Shown here in pieces: positions 1 to 11,709 of a stretch of DNA of 64,000 nucleotides. Position 1 is the stretch's first letter, and the number at the start of each line of letters is the position of its first letter. A program made the position numbers and the translations under genes. The stretch is taken from NCBI GenBank assembly GCA_002118135.1, contig BDIU01000089.1:1-64000 (forward strand), read 5' to 3'. The DNA comes from Trebouxia sp. TZW2008 (Eukaryota; Chlorophyta; Trebouxiophyceae; Trebouxiales; Trebouxiaceae). The notes under the pieces are model-generated. The model did no database searches. It saw only the letters and a list, made by a program, of their open reading frames with translations, and had not been told where the DNA came from.

Positions 1-35
<35 letters not shown>

Positions 36-417
36 GGGGGGGGGGGTGGGTGGTGGCGTACGAGCTGGGGTTGGTGATGGGGTTGGTGGGGGAGTGGGTG
101 GTGGTGTAGGTGGTGGAGTTGGCGCTGGTGTAGGTGATGGGGTTGGAGGTGGGGTTGGAGGGGGTGTAGGTGATGGAGTTGGTCGTGGTGTAGGAGGTGG
201 AGTTGGTGGTGGAGTAGGTGGTGGAGTTGGGGGTGGGGTAGGTGGAGGGGTAGCTGGTGGGGTTGGTGGTGGAGTAGGTGGTGGGGTTGGCCTGGGGGTT
301 GGTGGCGGGGTCGGCGGTGGGGTTGGCGGGGGTGTGGGTGGGGGTGTTGGTGGGGGTGTAGGAGGTGGAGTTGGTGCAGGGGTTGGGGGTGGTGAAGGTG
401 GGGGTGGAGGGGGGGGA
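1..417. repeat. G-rich degenerate triplet tract
   Basis: A run of about 35 G is followed by some 380 bases of imperfect GGN-type repeats such as ggtgtaggtggtggagtt. Read on the plus strand this is only Gly-Val low complexity. On the minus strand one frame gives repeated Pro-Pro-Pro-Thr, which is the usual composition of algal hydroxyproline-rich wall proteins. The homopolymer at the edge may be an assembly artefact. Confidence 0.8.
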
Positions 418-455
418 CTGTTCAGCGTTAGAGGGCTTAGACTCTGTAAAGCGCT
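1..455 (-). CDS. Possible Pro/Thr-rich (pherophorin- or extensin-like) exon, partial
   Basis: On the minus strand a possible acceptor TTTACAG lies just right of 450. One frame then reads Ser-Leu-Ser-Pro-Leu-Thr-Leu-Asn-Ser followed by a Pro stretch and many PPPT units to the left edge of the window. This is the composition of secreted, glycosylated wall proteins of green algae. The complete gene cannot be seen and no start is present. The alternative frame (Asn-Pro-Thr rich) is also open, so both frame and gene are uncertain. The 3-exon gene to its right ends with its own stop at 991, so this would be a separate gene or an untranslated part. Confidence 0.3.
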
Positions 456-507
456 GGTTATAGTGACATCCGGGGTTGAAGACGTGGTTGGTGGTGTGGT
501 TGGAGTA

Positions 508-845
508 GTTGGGGAGGCAGGAGCTGCGGATGCATGAAAGCGTGTGAGTAGCCCATGCCGTGCGAAAGCAATTCTGTAAAGCAGTTCTGAAAAGCAGTTC
601 TGTGGGACAAGTGCAAAATTATGTGGTCGGGTCACTTGAAGAGACAGGAGCTGCGCATGCATGAACATGTGATGAGCCCATGCTTGACAAAAGCAGTTCT
701 GGAAAGCAGTTCTTTGGGGCAAGTGCAGAAAGAGATGTCGTGAGAGTGGTTGGGAAGGCAGGGGCTGTGCATGCATGTAAGCATGTAAGGAGTCCATGTC
801 TTGAGAAACCAGTTCTGAAATGCGGTTTTGTGGAGGAGATGCACT
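508..845. repeat. Three imperfect ~118-bp tandem repeats
   Basis: Blocks beginning near 512, 640 and 755 share the pattern 'gcaggagctgcgcatgcatg', then 'agcccatg', then 'gcagttctg' and 'gggcaagtgca'. Identity is obvious by eye, with small insertions. No gene was recognised in 456-990, which lies downstream of the extensin-like gene stop. Confidence 0.6.
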
Positions 846-990
846 TTTGACCCTTACCTCAGGTGCGCTTTCACAGCCATATGACTGATGGACTCAGCCC
901 TATGCAGTAGGGAAGCAGTCCGCCTACCTAATGCTTGCTGCAGACACCCTTTGCAAAACATGCTAGAGTGAAGCGAGACATCCGCAGTGG

Positions 991-3900
991 TCACAAAACG
1001 AGGGCATGAAGTGATGAGTCACCTGCTGTGGTCCCTGAAGAAGAGGTACTTGGAATGTTTGGGTCATTACTAACCACAGTCAGGGCAGAGCCACTAGGGA
1101 TGGTGGGTTCGCCACTGCCACTGATGGGAATGTTGGTGGTGCCAGCATTGTTGCTGGTGACCACCACCACCTGACCAGCTGTATTTTGAAATGTGGCTTG
1201 TGCCCCCACGCCATTCAGAATGGCTGCTGTTGGTTGCCCATTGCTGCCAGTTACAAACTGGACTGAGGAAGTGGTGGTAGCTGCAGCAACAGAAGCACAA
1301 GTCAGCCAGTGCTGCATGCTTACACTCTGCAACTCTTTCAACAAGAAACACAGGAATGCACCTACATGATGTCTGACCTTCAGGCTTGTGGAAATGATGC
1401 AAGCAGATGCACTGTTGCAGACAATTGTACGACCATGTGCAAAGCATGCATAGCATGGCTAAGCAGACAATGTCTGTGCCTTCGTTGCAAAGCATGCATA
1501 GCATGGCCAAGCTCTGTGCAAGGGGTGCAAGCCTTTGTGCAGGCACTGTTGTGCAAATGCTTGAAGAAGGCATACAAAGCAGTTTGCAATGCAGCAACCG
1601 CCATACATCAGGCAGTGACTACATATTATGTTGTCAGCACAGTAATGCTGGCATTTGAACATATTGACAAGTGCATATGATGCCATGCAGCAATTGTGAA
1701 TACTGCGTTGGGGTGACACTCACAGGTGTTTGCATATGACAGTGCAATCTGCCCAGGAGGGACAGCAGAGGAGCTATGAGAGGGGGTTGCAGGTGACATC
1801 AAGTTTGTAGAGTTGGTTTGCAGAAAACTGTTCTCAGATTGTTGCTGCCTAGCTAAGGCTTGGGCAAGTGCATTGTTTGGGGGCTCAGCTGAGGCTGAGG
1901 GTCTAGGTGCATAGTGAGGTGAGGGTGGCGGGGCGGGAGATTCAAATTTCAAACTGGGAGCGCTGAACTCAGAGACAGTAGGGGCAGCAGCCAGACTTGG
2001 ACTGATAAAAGGTGTTGATGGTGATGACTGGTAGCTTGCAGCATGTGATATGCCTCCGGAGGGAGAGCTGTAAGGGGAAGTGCTGGCGGGAGAATTTGCA
2101 TTGTGAGGTGGCGGGGGATTTGGTGGCGGCGGCTGCGGTGGGGCTGCCTTTGTAGCATATGGGGGAGGGGTGGTGGGGTGCTGAGGTGCAGGGGGTGGTG
2201 ATATTGGTGAGTAGCGGATTATGTGAGGGGATGGAGACTGACGGTTTGGTTGTGATGCAGATGGAGAATAGCCACTTGTGTTGGGAGAAGGAGATCGATT
2301 ATATGGTGGCGGTGGTGGTGATGCTGGCGGCGTCGGTGGTGGCTGGTGATGATAGGGCGGTGGCTGTGTCTCATAAGAATATCCAGGACTGCTATCAGAT
2401 GGGGTTGAAGGCTGTTTTGAATATGGTGGGGCGGCTGGAGGCTGATTTGCATGCTGTGGCGGTGAGCTGGCAGGGGGTTTGTGCACAGGAACTGGCGGTG
2501 GTGAAGCCATAGGTGGCGGTGGCTGCTGTGAGTTATGAGTTTGACTGTGCTGACCAGGAGCTGGTGGGTTGTTGCCTGTGGAAGCATGAAAGCCCGGCGG
2601 AGAGGGGGGGTTGTTGTACAGGCTGTAGGGTGCCATGGGGGGGTTGGTCAGCAGCTGCCTGTGTTGTACATGATGAGGCAGCTGCTCCTGCTGAATGGCT
2701 TGGGATGCTGATTTACTTGTTGTGGGGTTGGACACAGCATTTGAGGCAGAAAGCCGTGACTGGGAGCCGCCAGAAATCTGGGTCAAACTTTGCTGATTAA
2801 CCTCTGCCCAGCCTGTCAAGAGAATATATGTGGACTGAGCTAGGTTCATGTTGTCGCCCTGTGACGCTTGCTTTGTGCACGTCAAGCAGCACTTGCATCA
2901 AAGCAATGAAGGTGCTGGGCGGCGCTGTACTTGCTTGGCATTCTGATGCCAAAGAAACGCAATTTGTTCTGATGAACAACATTTTGCTACACCCCAGCAG
3001 GGGATGCTGAAGGCCTGAGCTGCTGCTACAGCGTACAGAAGCAAAGCAAAAAGGGTAGTGGGCGGTTCAGTATGGTGCCTTGTATCCAGATTGCCTGTAG
3101 ATTGCTGCTGCAGTGTACACGACAAAGCAGAAAAGGTGCTGGGCGGTTCAGTATGATGCCCTGTACTGAGAGCACCTTTAGCCTGCTGCTATAGTGCACA
3201 TGCCAAAGCACAAGAGGTGCTGGGCGTTTTGGTATATTGTCTTGTGGCAAGAGTGCCCCTTGTCTCTGGCTGTAATGTACATGACAAAGCAAAAAAAGGT
3301 GCTGGGCGGATCAATATGATGCCTCAATTTAAGAGCGCCTTGAGACTGCTGCCATGGTGTACAGGACAAAGCAAAGGTGCTGGGTGGTTCATTTTGGTGC
3401 CTTGTGGCTTGTAGCAAGTATGCCTCTTTAGGATGCTGCTACAGTGCACATGACAAAGCAAGAAAGGTTCAGTATGGTGCCTGTACTAAGAGCACCTTAA
3501 GACTGCTGCTGTAGTGTACATGACAAAGCAATAAGGGTAGTGGGCGGCTCAGTATGGTGTCTTGTATTCAGCTTGGTTGTAGATTGCTGCTACAATGTAC
3601 ATGGCAAAGCAAAGAAGGTGCTGGGCGGTTCAGTATGGTGTCTCACCAAGAGAGCCGTGCGACTGCTGCTATAGTGTACATGACAAAGCAGCAGAGGTGC
3701 TGGGCGGTGTTGTCACTCCTGTGTTGCTTGTCTTTGGAGTGAAGGTACAGTCCCAACGAAAGATGCTGGGTGGTGCAATCAATCAGGTGCAAACATTTCA
3801 ACTTGAGTTCAAGGAGTGGGCAGAGGTGACTCATTGTGATACAGACCCTCTTTGGGTTGCCCCACAAGCTGGTTGAAGTGGCTGGTGTAAGTGTACATGC

Positions 3901-4170
3901 AGGGGGTCATGCTTTGATGATGAGGCTGTTGCGTGCAATGAATGCTATGCCATCAATGCTGTGCAATGGATGCTGTGCAATGAGTGCTGTGCATCATGGA
4001 GATTGCAGGTGAAGCAAGGTGCACTCACTTGTTTGCAGAAGCTTGCGCAGCTGTGGCACATGCTCAGCCACATTGGGGGCTTCGCGGAATGCTGAGTCAC
4101 TGGCAGCTGGGGCTGTCCATTGCAGCAGCAGCAGCAGTGGCACCAGCACTAGGGCTGGTGGCCTCCTCAT
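991..4170 (-). CDS. Secreted Pro/Ser/Tyr-rich extensin-like cell wall protein
   Basis: Exons on the minus strand: 4170-4029, 2812-1724 and 1280-991. Both introns are phase 1 and all boundaries fit GTGAGT donors and CAG acceptors, giving 506 residues. Exon 1 starts at ATG 4170 (a second in-frame ATG lies at 4191). It encodes a clear signal peptide: MRRPP, a Leu-rich core, then APAAS, followed by RKLLQ. Exon 2 encodes about 360 residues of Pro, Ser, Gln and Tyr in PPP, SPPP and PPPY motifs. Exon 3 gives a Ser/Thr/Gly/Val-rich tail ending at a stop. The likely role is an extracellular hydroxyproline-rich glycoprotein of the wall or matrix. No globular domain is seen. Intron 1 holds a minisatellite. 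Specific function is unknown. Confidence 0.65.
2895..3790. repeat. ~85-bp minisatellite, about 10 units, in intron 1 of the extensin-like gene
   Basis: The phrase aaggtgctgggcggttcagtatggtgcc recurs near 2909, 3053, 3137, 3210, 3297, 3375, 3464, 3536, 3616, 3695 and 3760. It is separated by 'gactgctgctatagtgtacatgacaaagca'-like spacers. A lone related block (caggtgctgggtggtt) occurs at 11511. The array lies wholly between the donor at 4028 and the acceptor at 2813. Confidence 0.85.
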
Positions 4171-6041
4171 GCTGAGCAGCTTATATGTCACTGCATCGCT
4201 GTTACTGCCAGCATGCCCTACGCTGGAGCTGAGAGGTTTGTGCTTTGTCCTCAGGCCTGTGCTGTTGCTGCTGTTCTGCCCTTAAGCTGGCGCTGTGGGC
4301 AATTGTCGTGACACCTGGAGCAATCAGTACATTTCGAGTGAAGCTGTCGCTGAAGAACATCGTCCAGCAGATTCTGCAGACTATAGAGCTCTGCAAGGCC
4401 TGTATACCTAAGCTGAATCACACAGCGTCCCGTACAAACTTTTCGGCGTGCGAAAGCACAGGCTTGGGGCTGTGCAGTGCTAGCGAGGCTGAAAATCACC
4501 GGTGATCTGGCCAAGGTTTCAGGCAGCGCGCAGGCTCTGCAATTCAACAGTACACTTCGGTCAGACTGACCTGGTTACGGTTAAGCTAGGCAAAACGCGA
4601 CCAAAGGAACGCGCGAGTATGCGGAACAGCATGCAGGCAACTCTATGAACAAGATGTTGTGACGATCAGCCGGTATTGGGTCGGAAGTGTCGGGGGACAG
4701 CTAGCGCGGGTACGAACGCGACAACCCTCACAACGGCCAGCTCGTCAAATCCGACGTACCTTACACTTTCGCCTTGCCGAGCACTGATGCCTTTTGATGC
4801 GAGCCCAAATACCCCGCCAAATACAAGCTCTTCGCCAGCCTCACTGTCGGGCATGCAGCATGATGTGACACCCGACTGCGTAACCATCAACGCCAACTGC
4901 GCTGGCTGTCGGGTATGACGGCGCGGAGACGCCTCTACGGCGTCACAAGCAGAAGAAGACCTGTCCCATGACTGTGCAATGAATCTAAACCGCAAGATGT
5001 TACGGCAAACATGCCGTACTTACGGCTTATGGCGTAACGCCGCGCGATGCCAGCCGGCGGGTTCATGCACCTTCGCGTTCGCTTTTACGCTGTCGCCGAG
5101 CCTTGCTGTGTCATTGGAAGTCTTGTGTTGTCACAAAACCTATCAAAAGCGAGTGCAAAATGGGAAGGCCCATCTTGAAGATTTGCGCGAAGAAAGGTTG
5201 CGACGTGACTGACTGCACCGCTGATCCAGCGCGGGGTCACGCAGGCGTGGACTTTTCTGTTCAAGACTGCTTTTGTAGAAGACTAGACTCTACATCAGAA
5301 GCAGAAGTGAGTGATCAGCATAGGCTTTCTCGCTGACTGTGATCATAGTCCTCCTGCGCAGTTGGAGTTTATGGACCTGAATTGTCCTGTGTTTGTAGCT
5401 GTGGGCTTGCTGTCCCGAACACAAGGAAGCGGCATTGCAGCTAGTCTTGGCAGGCATGCCTTACCGAAACGATCAATATACGACGTTCATCGACTCGGCT
5501 TTCGACTGTGAACCTCAGACCTAAAGTTTCCTGTCTAATGACAAGAGTCCACAGCAGAAGACTCTTGCCAAGTTTGGCCTTGCAACCTTTCCTACCGCAA
5601 GCTTTGGACGTTTTGGCTCAGATACAGCGCCAGCAGGCCTGCTGTCACAGCTGTGGGTGTCGTGCACTGCATCAGCAACTTCTGTGTGCAGCGCACAACA
5701 TCAGCCAAAGTTCATTGGCCTATGGCAAAAGCTCTTTCTGATTCTGAAGTCATGACCCTCTTGACACGATCACTTGACAGGTCAATGCATACATTGCAGT
5801 CTTTCAACTTGATGGTGTGCCACAATGTTAGGCTGTGTTAAGCTAGCATTTTTTTTTTGGGTCCCAACTTGTTTGTGCTTTTGTTCATCAGCTAGTAGGT
5901 AGACAGGCAAAGTCAGTGATGTGGTTGTCAAGGCTTTCCCAACTGCAGGCCACATTTGTGATGATCAATATTGTGTTGGAAGAGAGTATGATTTCAATAG
6001 ATAGTTCAGTGTGGTGCATGACCTATTGTGCTTTACAGTTG
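4171..6041. other. Intergenic: promoter side of the extensin-like gene and 3' flank of the armadillo gene
   Basis: The interval 4490-5260 is relatively CpG-rich, with many CGCG and GCG steps, compared with the CA/TG-rich remainder. It probably includes the promoter of the minus-strand extensin-like gene. Open frames of 60-110 codons occur on both strands but overlap one another, and none shows a domain or a convincing exon structure. No gene is called. Confidence 0.4.
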
Positions 6042-7980
6042 TCAGACAACGCATTCATATGGACCCTCTTGGAACATGACTTGCTGAACGAGAGACAACG
6101 TCAATACGCTCGACATCAAAGTCGCAAATCCTTTTCTTTGGGTGACGCCTTTTTTTGAACGCTCTAGCTCTGGACCAAGGATGTTCAACAAAGCCCCAGC
6201 TGCACAAACTTGAGCCTGCAGCAGCATTGCAAAAGGTGCCAGGCTCTTCTGTGCATGAAATGCAGAAAGGCAGGCGTTGGTTATCCTGTGCAATGTCTTG
6301 TTTTGCAGGTGCAGCATGCAGTGAAAGCCGGGCAAGCCACTGTAATTGTGCATTCCTTAGCACAGCACAGCAGAGCCCTGTGTGTTGTATTGCCTATACA
6401 TGCAGCTGGACACAAGGAGACAACAGCATCACGTATGTCACCTGCAAATCAGGAGATGACAACAGATCAGCCAGGGGACACACAGTGTCCAAATCCCTGA
6501 TCACCATTCTGCTTGCCACTTCCCTTGACACATTCTGCAGTGCACCTGCTGCAGAGCCGCAAATTGCACAGTCTGAAGACCTGTAGAGGACACTGGCTGT
6601 TGTACACCCTGTGAACGCTCAAACATTGTGCAAACGCAGCGAGAAATAGCACATGGCACATAGCAGAAGCAGTGTGTTGTGACAATCTGCCCGCTAACAA
6701 GCACAGCAGATCCATGGCAGCTAGCAATAGTAAATGAGCACATTGGGCACCCTGGTTGCATGCTTGCCTGAGCAGAGCAACCAACTTAGGAATTCCACCG
6801 CAGCGCCTGATGGTGCGTATAGATGTTGAATCAGAAGACAGGTTGTGAAGTGCGCCAACTGCACGGCTGCGAACTTTGCTGTGTGCTGAGTCCAACAAGG
6901 CAATCAGTGGAGCCACTGCATTGGCATCTCCTACAGCCTGGCGTCCTTGCTCCTACCAACCACACAAACCAGTTATGTCATTGACAAGTGAATGCATTCT
7001 GGAGCGCTGTGCTCTGATGCAAGGCTGAGCTTGGGCACTGAGCAAAACACTGGCAAGGCTGCATGGCTACCAAAGTCTTGAACAGATACTCAACAGCTGC
7101 CTCTTGCTGCATGAAGCCTGGCTTGGTATGCGCCATACATTTGACAGCGCATCTGGATACAGCAGATGTGGCTGTTGCTGTGCTACAGATGCTTCAGATG
7201 CAGGGACCAGACAACAATGACTGGCTGCACACCTGAAAGCATATGCTCTGTATAGCACCAGCTACATTGGCCTGCAAATCTGCACTGTTGTCATTCAAGC
7301 ATCTGACCAGGGTCTCAACCCCTCCGCATTGCACTACCAGCGCTACACTTGGCCTTTCATAGCACACATTCAGAATGATGTTGGCTGCCTCAGCTGCATT
7401 TGACTTGCTGACAATGTCGCTGAGGTGAGAGAAGATTGTTTCAATCCCCTTGCTGCCAAACTGCACTCTGTTGTCCTTGCGACGTGACAAAATTTTCAGC
7501 ACCTGCCCACGCCAAGCAGGATTCAAGTCATCAGCAGAGTGCAAGCTGCTGTCATATCAGCTGCATTTAATATCTGCATCTGTGTTGCTGCAAGCGTACT
7601 TTGAGCAGCAGAAACACCAGCTGTTCGTCATCCTTGGCTGAGGGATGTTCAAGCAACTGTAGCAAAGGCCCTGGAAGGTCAGGCACTTTGCTTTTGAAGT
7701 TTGGGCTAGTGCTTGGATTTTCGTTCGCTGCAATGAACGCAGCTAGGCTCTGCTGAAACAAAGCTCTGTCTTGTGTCAGCGCTGCTGTATTGACCTTGAG
7801 AAATCCTGTGACGTCCTGCAGTGTTATGCAAGCTTGAGCAACTAGCTATTGGTCAGGCAGCTGACATGGCTTTGATAAGAAACCTGCCGCAGACTTTAAA
7901 ATCCTGAAATTTGAAAGTCGTCAGACGGACATGTGATAAGTTCTGCAAACCTGGAAAGATGGACCTCTGCCGGGGCTCAT
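6042..7980 (-). CDS. Armadillo (ARM) repeat protein
   Basis: Predicted exons on the minus strand: 7980-7951, 7815-7600, 7502-7233, 6952-6768, 6580-6442 and 6215-6042. Every intron phase joins, giving 337 residues. The protein is a run of armadillo helices: for example LVFLLLK, then AAEAANIILNVC, VAGAIQSICFQ with VAPLIALLDS, VRSRAVGALHNLSSD with GGIPKLVALLR, AAGALQNVS, and CAAGALLNIL. ARM repeats form a right-handed superhelix for protein binding. Nothing here tells the partner. The intron after 6768 begins GCAAGC, so it is a GC-AG intron; using it restores the frame and the ARM pattern. The 10-residue first exon is the weakest part. The C-terminal 35 residues do not look like ARM. Confidence 0.75.
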
Positions 7981-8693
7981 CTACCGTCTGATGCGTACAG
8001 TCGTCACGCGTGGTGATGCCAAGGCGTTGAAGCCTACGCAATGCAAGAACGTGCAAGAGACTTCAGCAATAAGGCAGCTCTCAACAAGGGCCTGGTCTGT
8101 TTGTTTGTGTCCAACTGTTTGAATGTTGATGCGCACACACGCTGTTCAGACATTGGCCAGATCATCTGGCCCAAATGCACAACAGCCCAGCTGCATCACG
8201 GCCTGCAGCTTGAAAGGGCAGCAACGAATGCAAAGCAAGCGCCAGCATGATCTGTCCTCAACAGGGACAAATCATGCTACGTGCACGGTCTGCATGCAGA
8301 CTGCGCAGTCTGCATTATGAGCATTTTGCAACTTGCGAAAGCATCTGATGCTGCGTCGATTGGCATCAATTGATATCAAAGATCTTACTCATGCTTTCCA
8401 AGCTATTCACAAGAGTTCATTGATCACAAGTATCGGTTTGAACACACACTGCCTGATGCTGAACTCATATGCTATGATGCTGTGCTGAGTCATCCACAGC
8501 TGCTTTGAAGTCTGTACCACAAACACAGGCCTACAAGCTAAGCTACGTGACTTGCTGCAACTTTGCTAATGACAGCTGAGTGTGTCTGCATTGTCACGGT
8601 TTGTAGCACACAGAAGATGCTTTGATGCATGACGAGATGACAGCCATGAGGGCTGATAGATTCTGCTGATGAGTTGAATGCCTCTGCAGGCAG
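7981..8693. other. Intergenic, no gene recognised
   Basis: This lies between the start of the armadillo gene and the stop of the four-helix membrane gene, both on the minus strand. It contains only short overlapping frames. It probably holds the armadillo gene promoter and the 3' region of the upstream gene. Confidence 0.4.
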
Positions 8694-9781
8694 TCATTGA
8701 TCAACTTCATACTGCAGCGTATCAGACAAGACCGACAGTCTGTTGTACTCTTCTCGTTGCTTGACCTTGATTTCCTCAATGGCCTTGGTGGCAAAGACTG
8801 TTGCCGCTATTGATAGCAAGAAGTTGAAGAAGATGAAGGCTGCAATACACAAAATCTTTGCCTTGGGAGGCGCGTGAGATTATGAAACAATGGCAACAGG
8901 GCAAGTCATAGACAGTCCATGAGCAATCTATGGGGTAATACGTCATGCAAATTTGTCTTCCTTGGCAGATAGACAATGTCACAACAACAGGCAACATGCA
9001 GTGCCCTCCACTGTTCAAGCTGGAATTGACGTGCAACCAAGCGGTCCAATAAGCCTGTTGTGAAGTTCATTGTTACGTACCTGCAGCAGCTCGTTCATAC
9101 GAAGTCAAGCCAGCTGGCTCGCCAGCATACCTGCAGCATGATATTGATGTCATCATTTGTACGTCACAATCAACATAGGACATGATGCTGGTGTCACAGG
9201 ATTCCGGCTGCAATGTTGTACTGATGTTATCGGTATGCATGCACCACACGCCCCAAGCAGCAGTTGCATCATTTGCAGTCAACACTGCAGAAGGACTTCG
9301 CAAGCTCACCTGATGCCGACGTCAGCGCACACATCAACAAAGTAATGGAACGCCACTATCATCTGAACAGCATTGTAAGCAAAGAAGCCGGTCACAAATT
9401 CCTTCTGCTGATTGAGCACGCCAGTGAACCCAAAAATGCTGAAGATATTGTTGATGATTGCCAACCAGAATATAAAGTCCATTGGAGAATGGAAGTTGAG
9501 CGTCCTCTCTACAATGCAGTGTGGCATTGAGTCTGATGCGCCAGCAGTATAGCAAAATGCACATTGAGTGATGATATGCGCATGCTTTCACCTGTAACAG
9601 TGGCGGTGCTGCCAGCTATGCTTGAGCTGAGGTCGTTGAAATATTTGGTCTTGTACCCCTCATAGATGCCGAGCAAGATCAGTCCCACCACAAGCTGCAA
9701 AGCAGATATGCAAAGCACGCCTCCGCCAGATTTCATGTTTCTATACTTGTCTCTGAGCTGGCGAAGTGTTTCAGAAGCCAT
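8694..9781 (-). CDS. Four-transmembrane protein of unknown function
   Basis: Exons on the minus strand: 9781-9592 (ATG start), 9508-9310, 9130-9081 and about 8870-8694. Exon 1 begins MASETLRQLRDKYRN, a charged cytosolic-type start, followed by a membrane helix (VLCISALQLVVGLILLGIY). Exon 2 gives two more helices (FIFWLAIINNIFSIFGF and FFAYNAVQMIVAFHYF). The last exon gives a fourth (LCIAAFIFFNFLLSIAA), then a charged tail ending Tyr-Glu-Val-Asp-Gln. Phases of exons 1 to 3 fit exactly. The exon 3 to 4 junction does not: exon 3 ends in phase 1, but the only nearby AG acceptor is phase 0. A small exon, non-AG acceptor or sequence error must lie there. The length (about 200 residues) and topology resemble small tetraspan proteins, but I recognise no family. 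Confidence 0.6.
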
Positions 9782-10683
9782 GACAACTTGTGCTACAGCT
9801 GTTGTCTCGGAGGTCCTCAAGTATGCGGCATGCAATCACGGCTTGAGTGCGAACTGAAACCGCTCGGCGTCCTGATGACACCACAGGGCTATCTGTGCGC
9901 CAGTGAAGCAGGTCTTTCTGAACTCTGCTTCTTATTGCATCTGACCTGGAGGGTTTCTGAGGCGCAAGAAGCGATCGCGAGTCTGACAGTGCGCTGACTC
10001 TTGCACTGTCACGTCTCGGTATTGACGGGACCAAATCGACGAGTATGGGTGTGCCTTGCCACTTTGCTGCTGCATATGGCCCGCTGGGGCAACAAGGGGA
10101 ATCAAGAGAGCATGCCGAAATGTATAAAACCCTTGTTACGGTGCTAGCTCTGGTCCCACCTTGCATATTAGCAGATGGTGTTGAGGGTAGGCGTGCAAGC
10201 AGCATGCACTTGTCACGATTTGTATGCGGGAGGTCATGCATCAAACCGTTGCGTCAGGGCACATCATGCATCCAGCATTGCCACTGATGCTGCATAGGCC
10301 AGATGATTGTGACTCAATCTTTGACTTCTGCCACAGTTGCAGTCACAACATTATCTGTGCGCCAGCATACAGCCACTCTGAGACCTAATGTCTTGAAATC
10401 AATAATCTGTACATGTAAACATCTACAAATATGCAGTTATGTGTAGCCTTCATACAGTCATAACCAGAAGAACGAAAGAAAAGTCAAGTCTATGTCGTTA
10501 GGTGTCATAACGGGAGAGTCGTCATCAGTACATGTGAAACAGTACATCGCTTGCCACACAGCGCACTCAGCAAGGACTTGATGAACCTGCCGCAGCCTTG
10601 CTGAGCAGGCGCTGAGTACTGCTGCTGCTGCACAACTGGATGGCAGATTATCATGCTGACACAGCGATCTACGAAATGACACA
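9782..10683. other. Intergenic with a decayed copy of the neighbouring 3' exon
   Basis: The interval 10555-10645 is a clear second copy of 10685-10765: both encode, on the minus strand, SAPAQQGCG followed by (N/R)F(V/I)KSLLSAL(F/C)GK. The copy lies beyond the stop at 10684, so it is either an alternative terminal exon or a relic. The rest (9782-10550) shows no supported gene and probably includes the promoter of the four-helix gene. Confidence 0.55.
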
Positions 10684-11001
10684 TCACTTGCCAAACAGCG
10701 CACTGAGCAAGGACTTGACAAAGTTGCCGCAGCCTTGCTGAGCAGGCGCTGAATCCTGCTGCTGCTGCCCCCATGCCTGCTGTTGCTGCTGCACAGGCGG
10801 ATATCCAGCCTGCTGTTGTTGTTGCTGGTGTTGCAAAGGGGGATAGCCAGCTTGATAGCCAGCGCTGTTCTGGTATCCTTGACCATTCTGATACTGGTTT
10901 GCTGCCATGTGATCCTGCTGGGCATGCCAAGGAGCCTGCTGCTGCAGAGGAGCTGGCGCATGTGTGACTGCTCCAGTTCTGCCTGCCACCTTCTGGATCA
11001 G
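10684..11001 (-). CDS. Gln/Tyr-rich terminal exon, possibly the EndoU C-terminal tail
   Basis: The exon starts after a CTGTTGCAG acceptor at 11002 and runs 105 codons to a stop at 10684. It reads LIQKVAGRTG, a Gln/Ala/Pro stretch, repeated QxGYQ and QAGYPP motifs with runs of Gln, then a conserved hydrophobic end GCGNFVKSLLSALFGK. It has no ATG-led first exon of its own. Its phase 0 acceptor matches a possible phase 0 donor (GAG|GTCAGT) at 11737 in the last EndoU exon. It could therefore be an alternative prion-like C-terminus of that enzyme. Two upstream partial copies (11366-11280 and near 11178) begin with the same QLIQKV segment. Assignment to EndoU is inference. Confidence 0.5.
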   Translation of the reverse strand: MIQKVAGRTGAVTHAPAPLQQQAPWHAQQDHMAANQYQNGQGYQNSAGYQAGYPPLQHQQQQQQAGYPPVQQQQQAWGQQQQDSAPAQQGCGNFVKSLLSALFGK

Positions 11002-11104
11002 CTGCAACAGCAAGCATAGAGCCTCAGACAGAAGAGCCTTTCATCACACAGCAATGATGATGGTGAACATGTTGTTGACGATTGTGAGAAGTCCTGTAAG
11101 AGAG

Positions 11105-11385
11105 GTATTTCCCTGCTGGTGCAAGGGAGCTGACGCACGTGTGAATGCTCCATTTCTGCTTGCCACCTTCTGAATGAGCTGCAACAATAAGCACAAAGCC
11201 TCAGTCAGAAGTTTAAGACGACAGTGTTTAAGTGATGACTCTGATACTGATACTCAGTACTAGACACTGTTGTTTGAACCTGTTGACTGTGCCAAGGAGC
11301 CTGTTGGTGCAAGGGCGCTGACGCATGAATTATCGGTCCAGTTCTGCCTACCACCTTTTGAATAAGCTGCAAAAGCCAGCAATAA
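11105..11385 (-). repeat. Two extra copies of the LIQKV exon
   Basis: Copy at 11366-11280: acceptor CTTTTGCAG, 29 in-frame codons (LIQKVVGRTG, then SAPLHQQAPWHSQQ), donor CAG|GTTCAA, phase 0 at both ends. Copy from 11178: acceptor GTTGCAG, LIQKVASRNG, then APLHQQ; no GT donor remains at its end. Similarity to 11001-10905 continues into the flanking intron (TGAGGCTNTRTGC), so whole segments of about 190 bp were duplicated. Confidence 0.75.
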
Positions 11386-11709
11386 GCCTCAACGAGAGAT
11401 GCCTTCCATGACGCATAGACATAGACACTGATGATACTGCTTCACAAAGAACATGATCATGTCAGGAAGACTTGTTACACAACATGAACAATGTTCATGC
11501 AATTCAGCACAGGTGCTGGGTGGTTTTTGCTCAAGCCTGAGGCTGGCTTTCCATTGGTGTTGTCGTAAGAATGTCTAATCTGTGATTACGACGCAGTGGT
11601 CACAGTCAGGTCGGACATGGCTGGTGCTCATGCATGCAAGGATGCCACTTTGCAAGAGCGGGTGTGCCACATGCAGCTTGCTGTATACGCCATGTCGATG
11701 CCCATTGTG

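Noticed and set aside
34..537. 167-codon Gly-Val frame on the plus strand
   Set aside because: Pure low-complexity product of the GGN repeat. The minus strand reads as Pro-Thr, a more plausible wall-protein composition.
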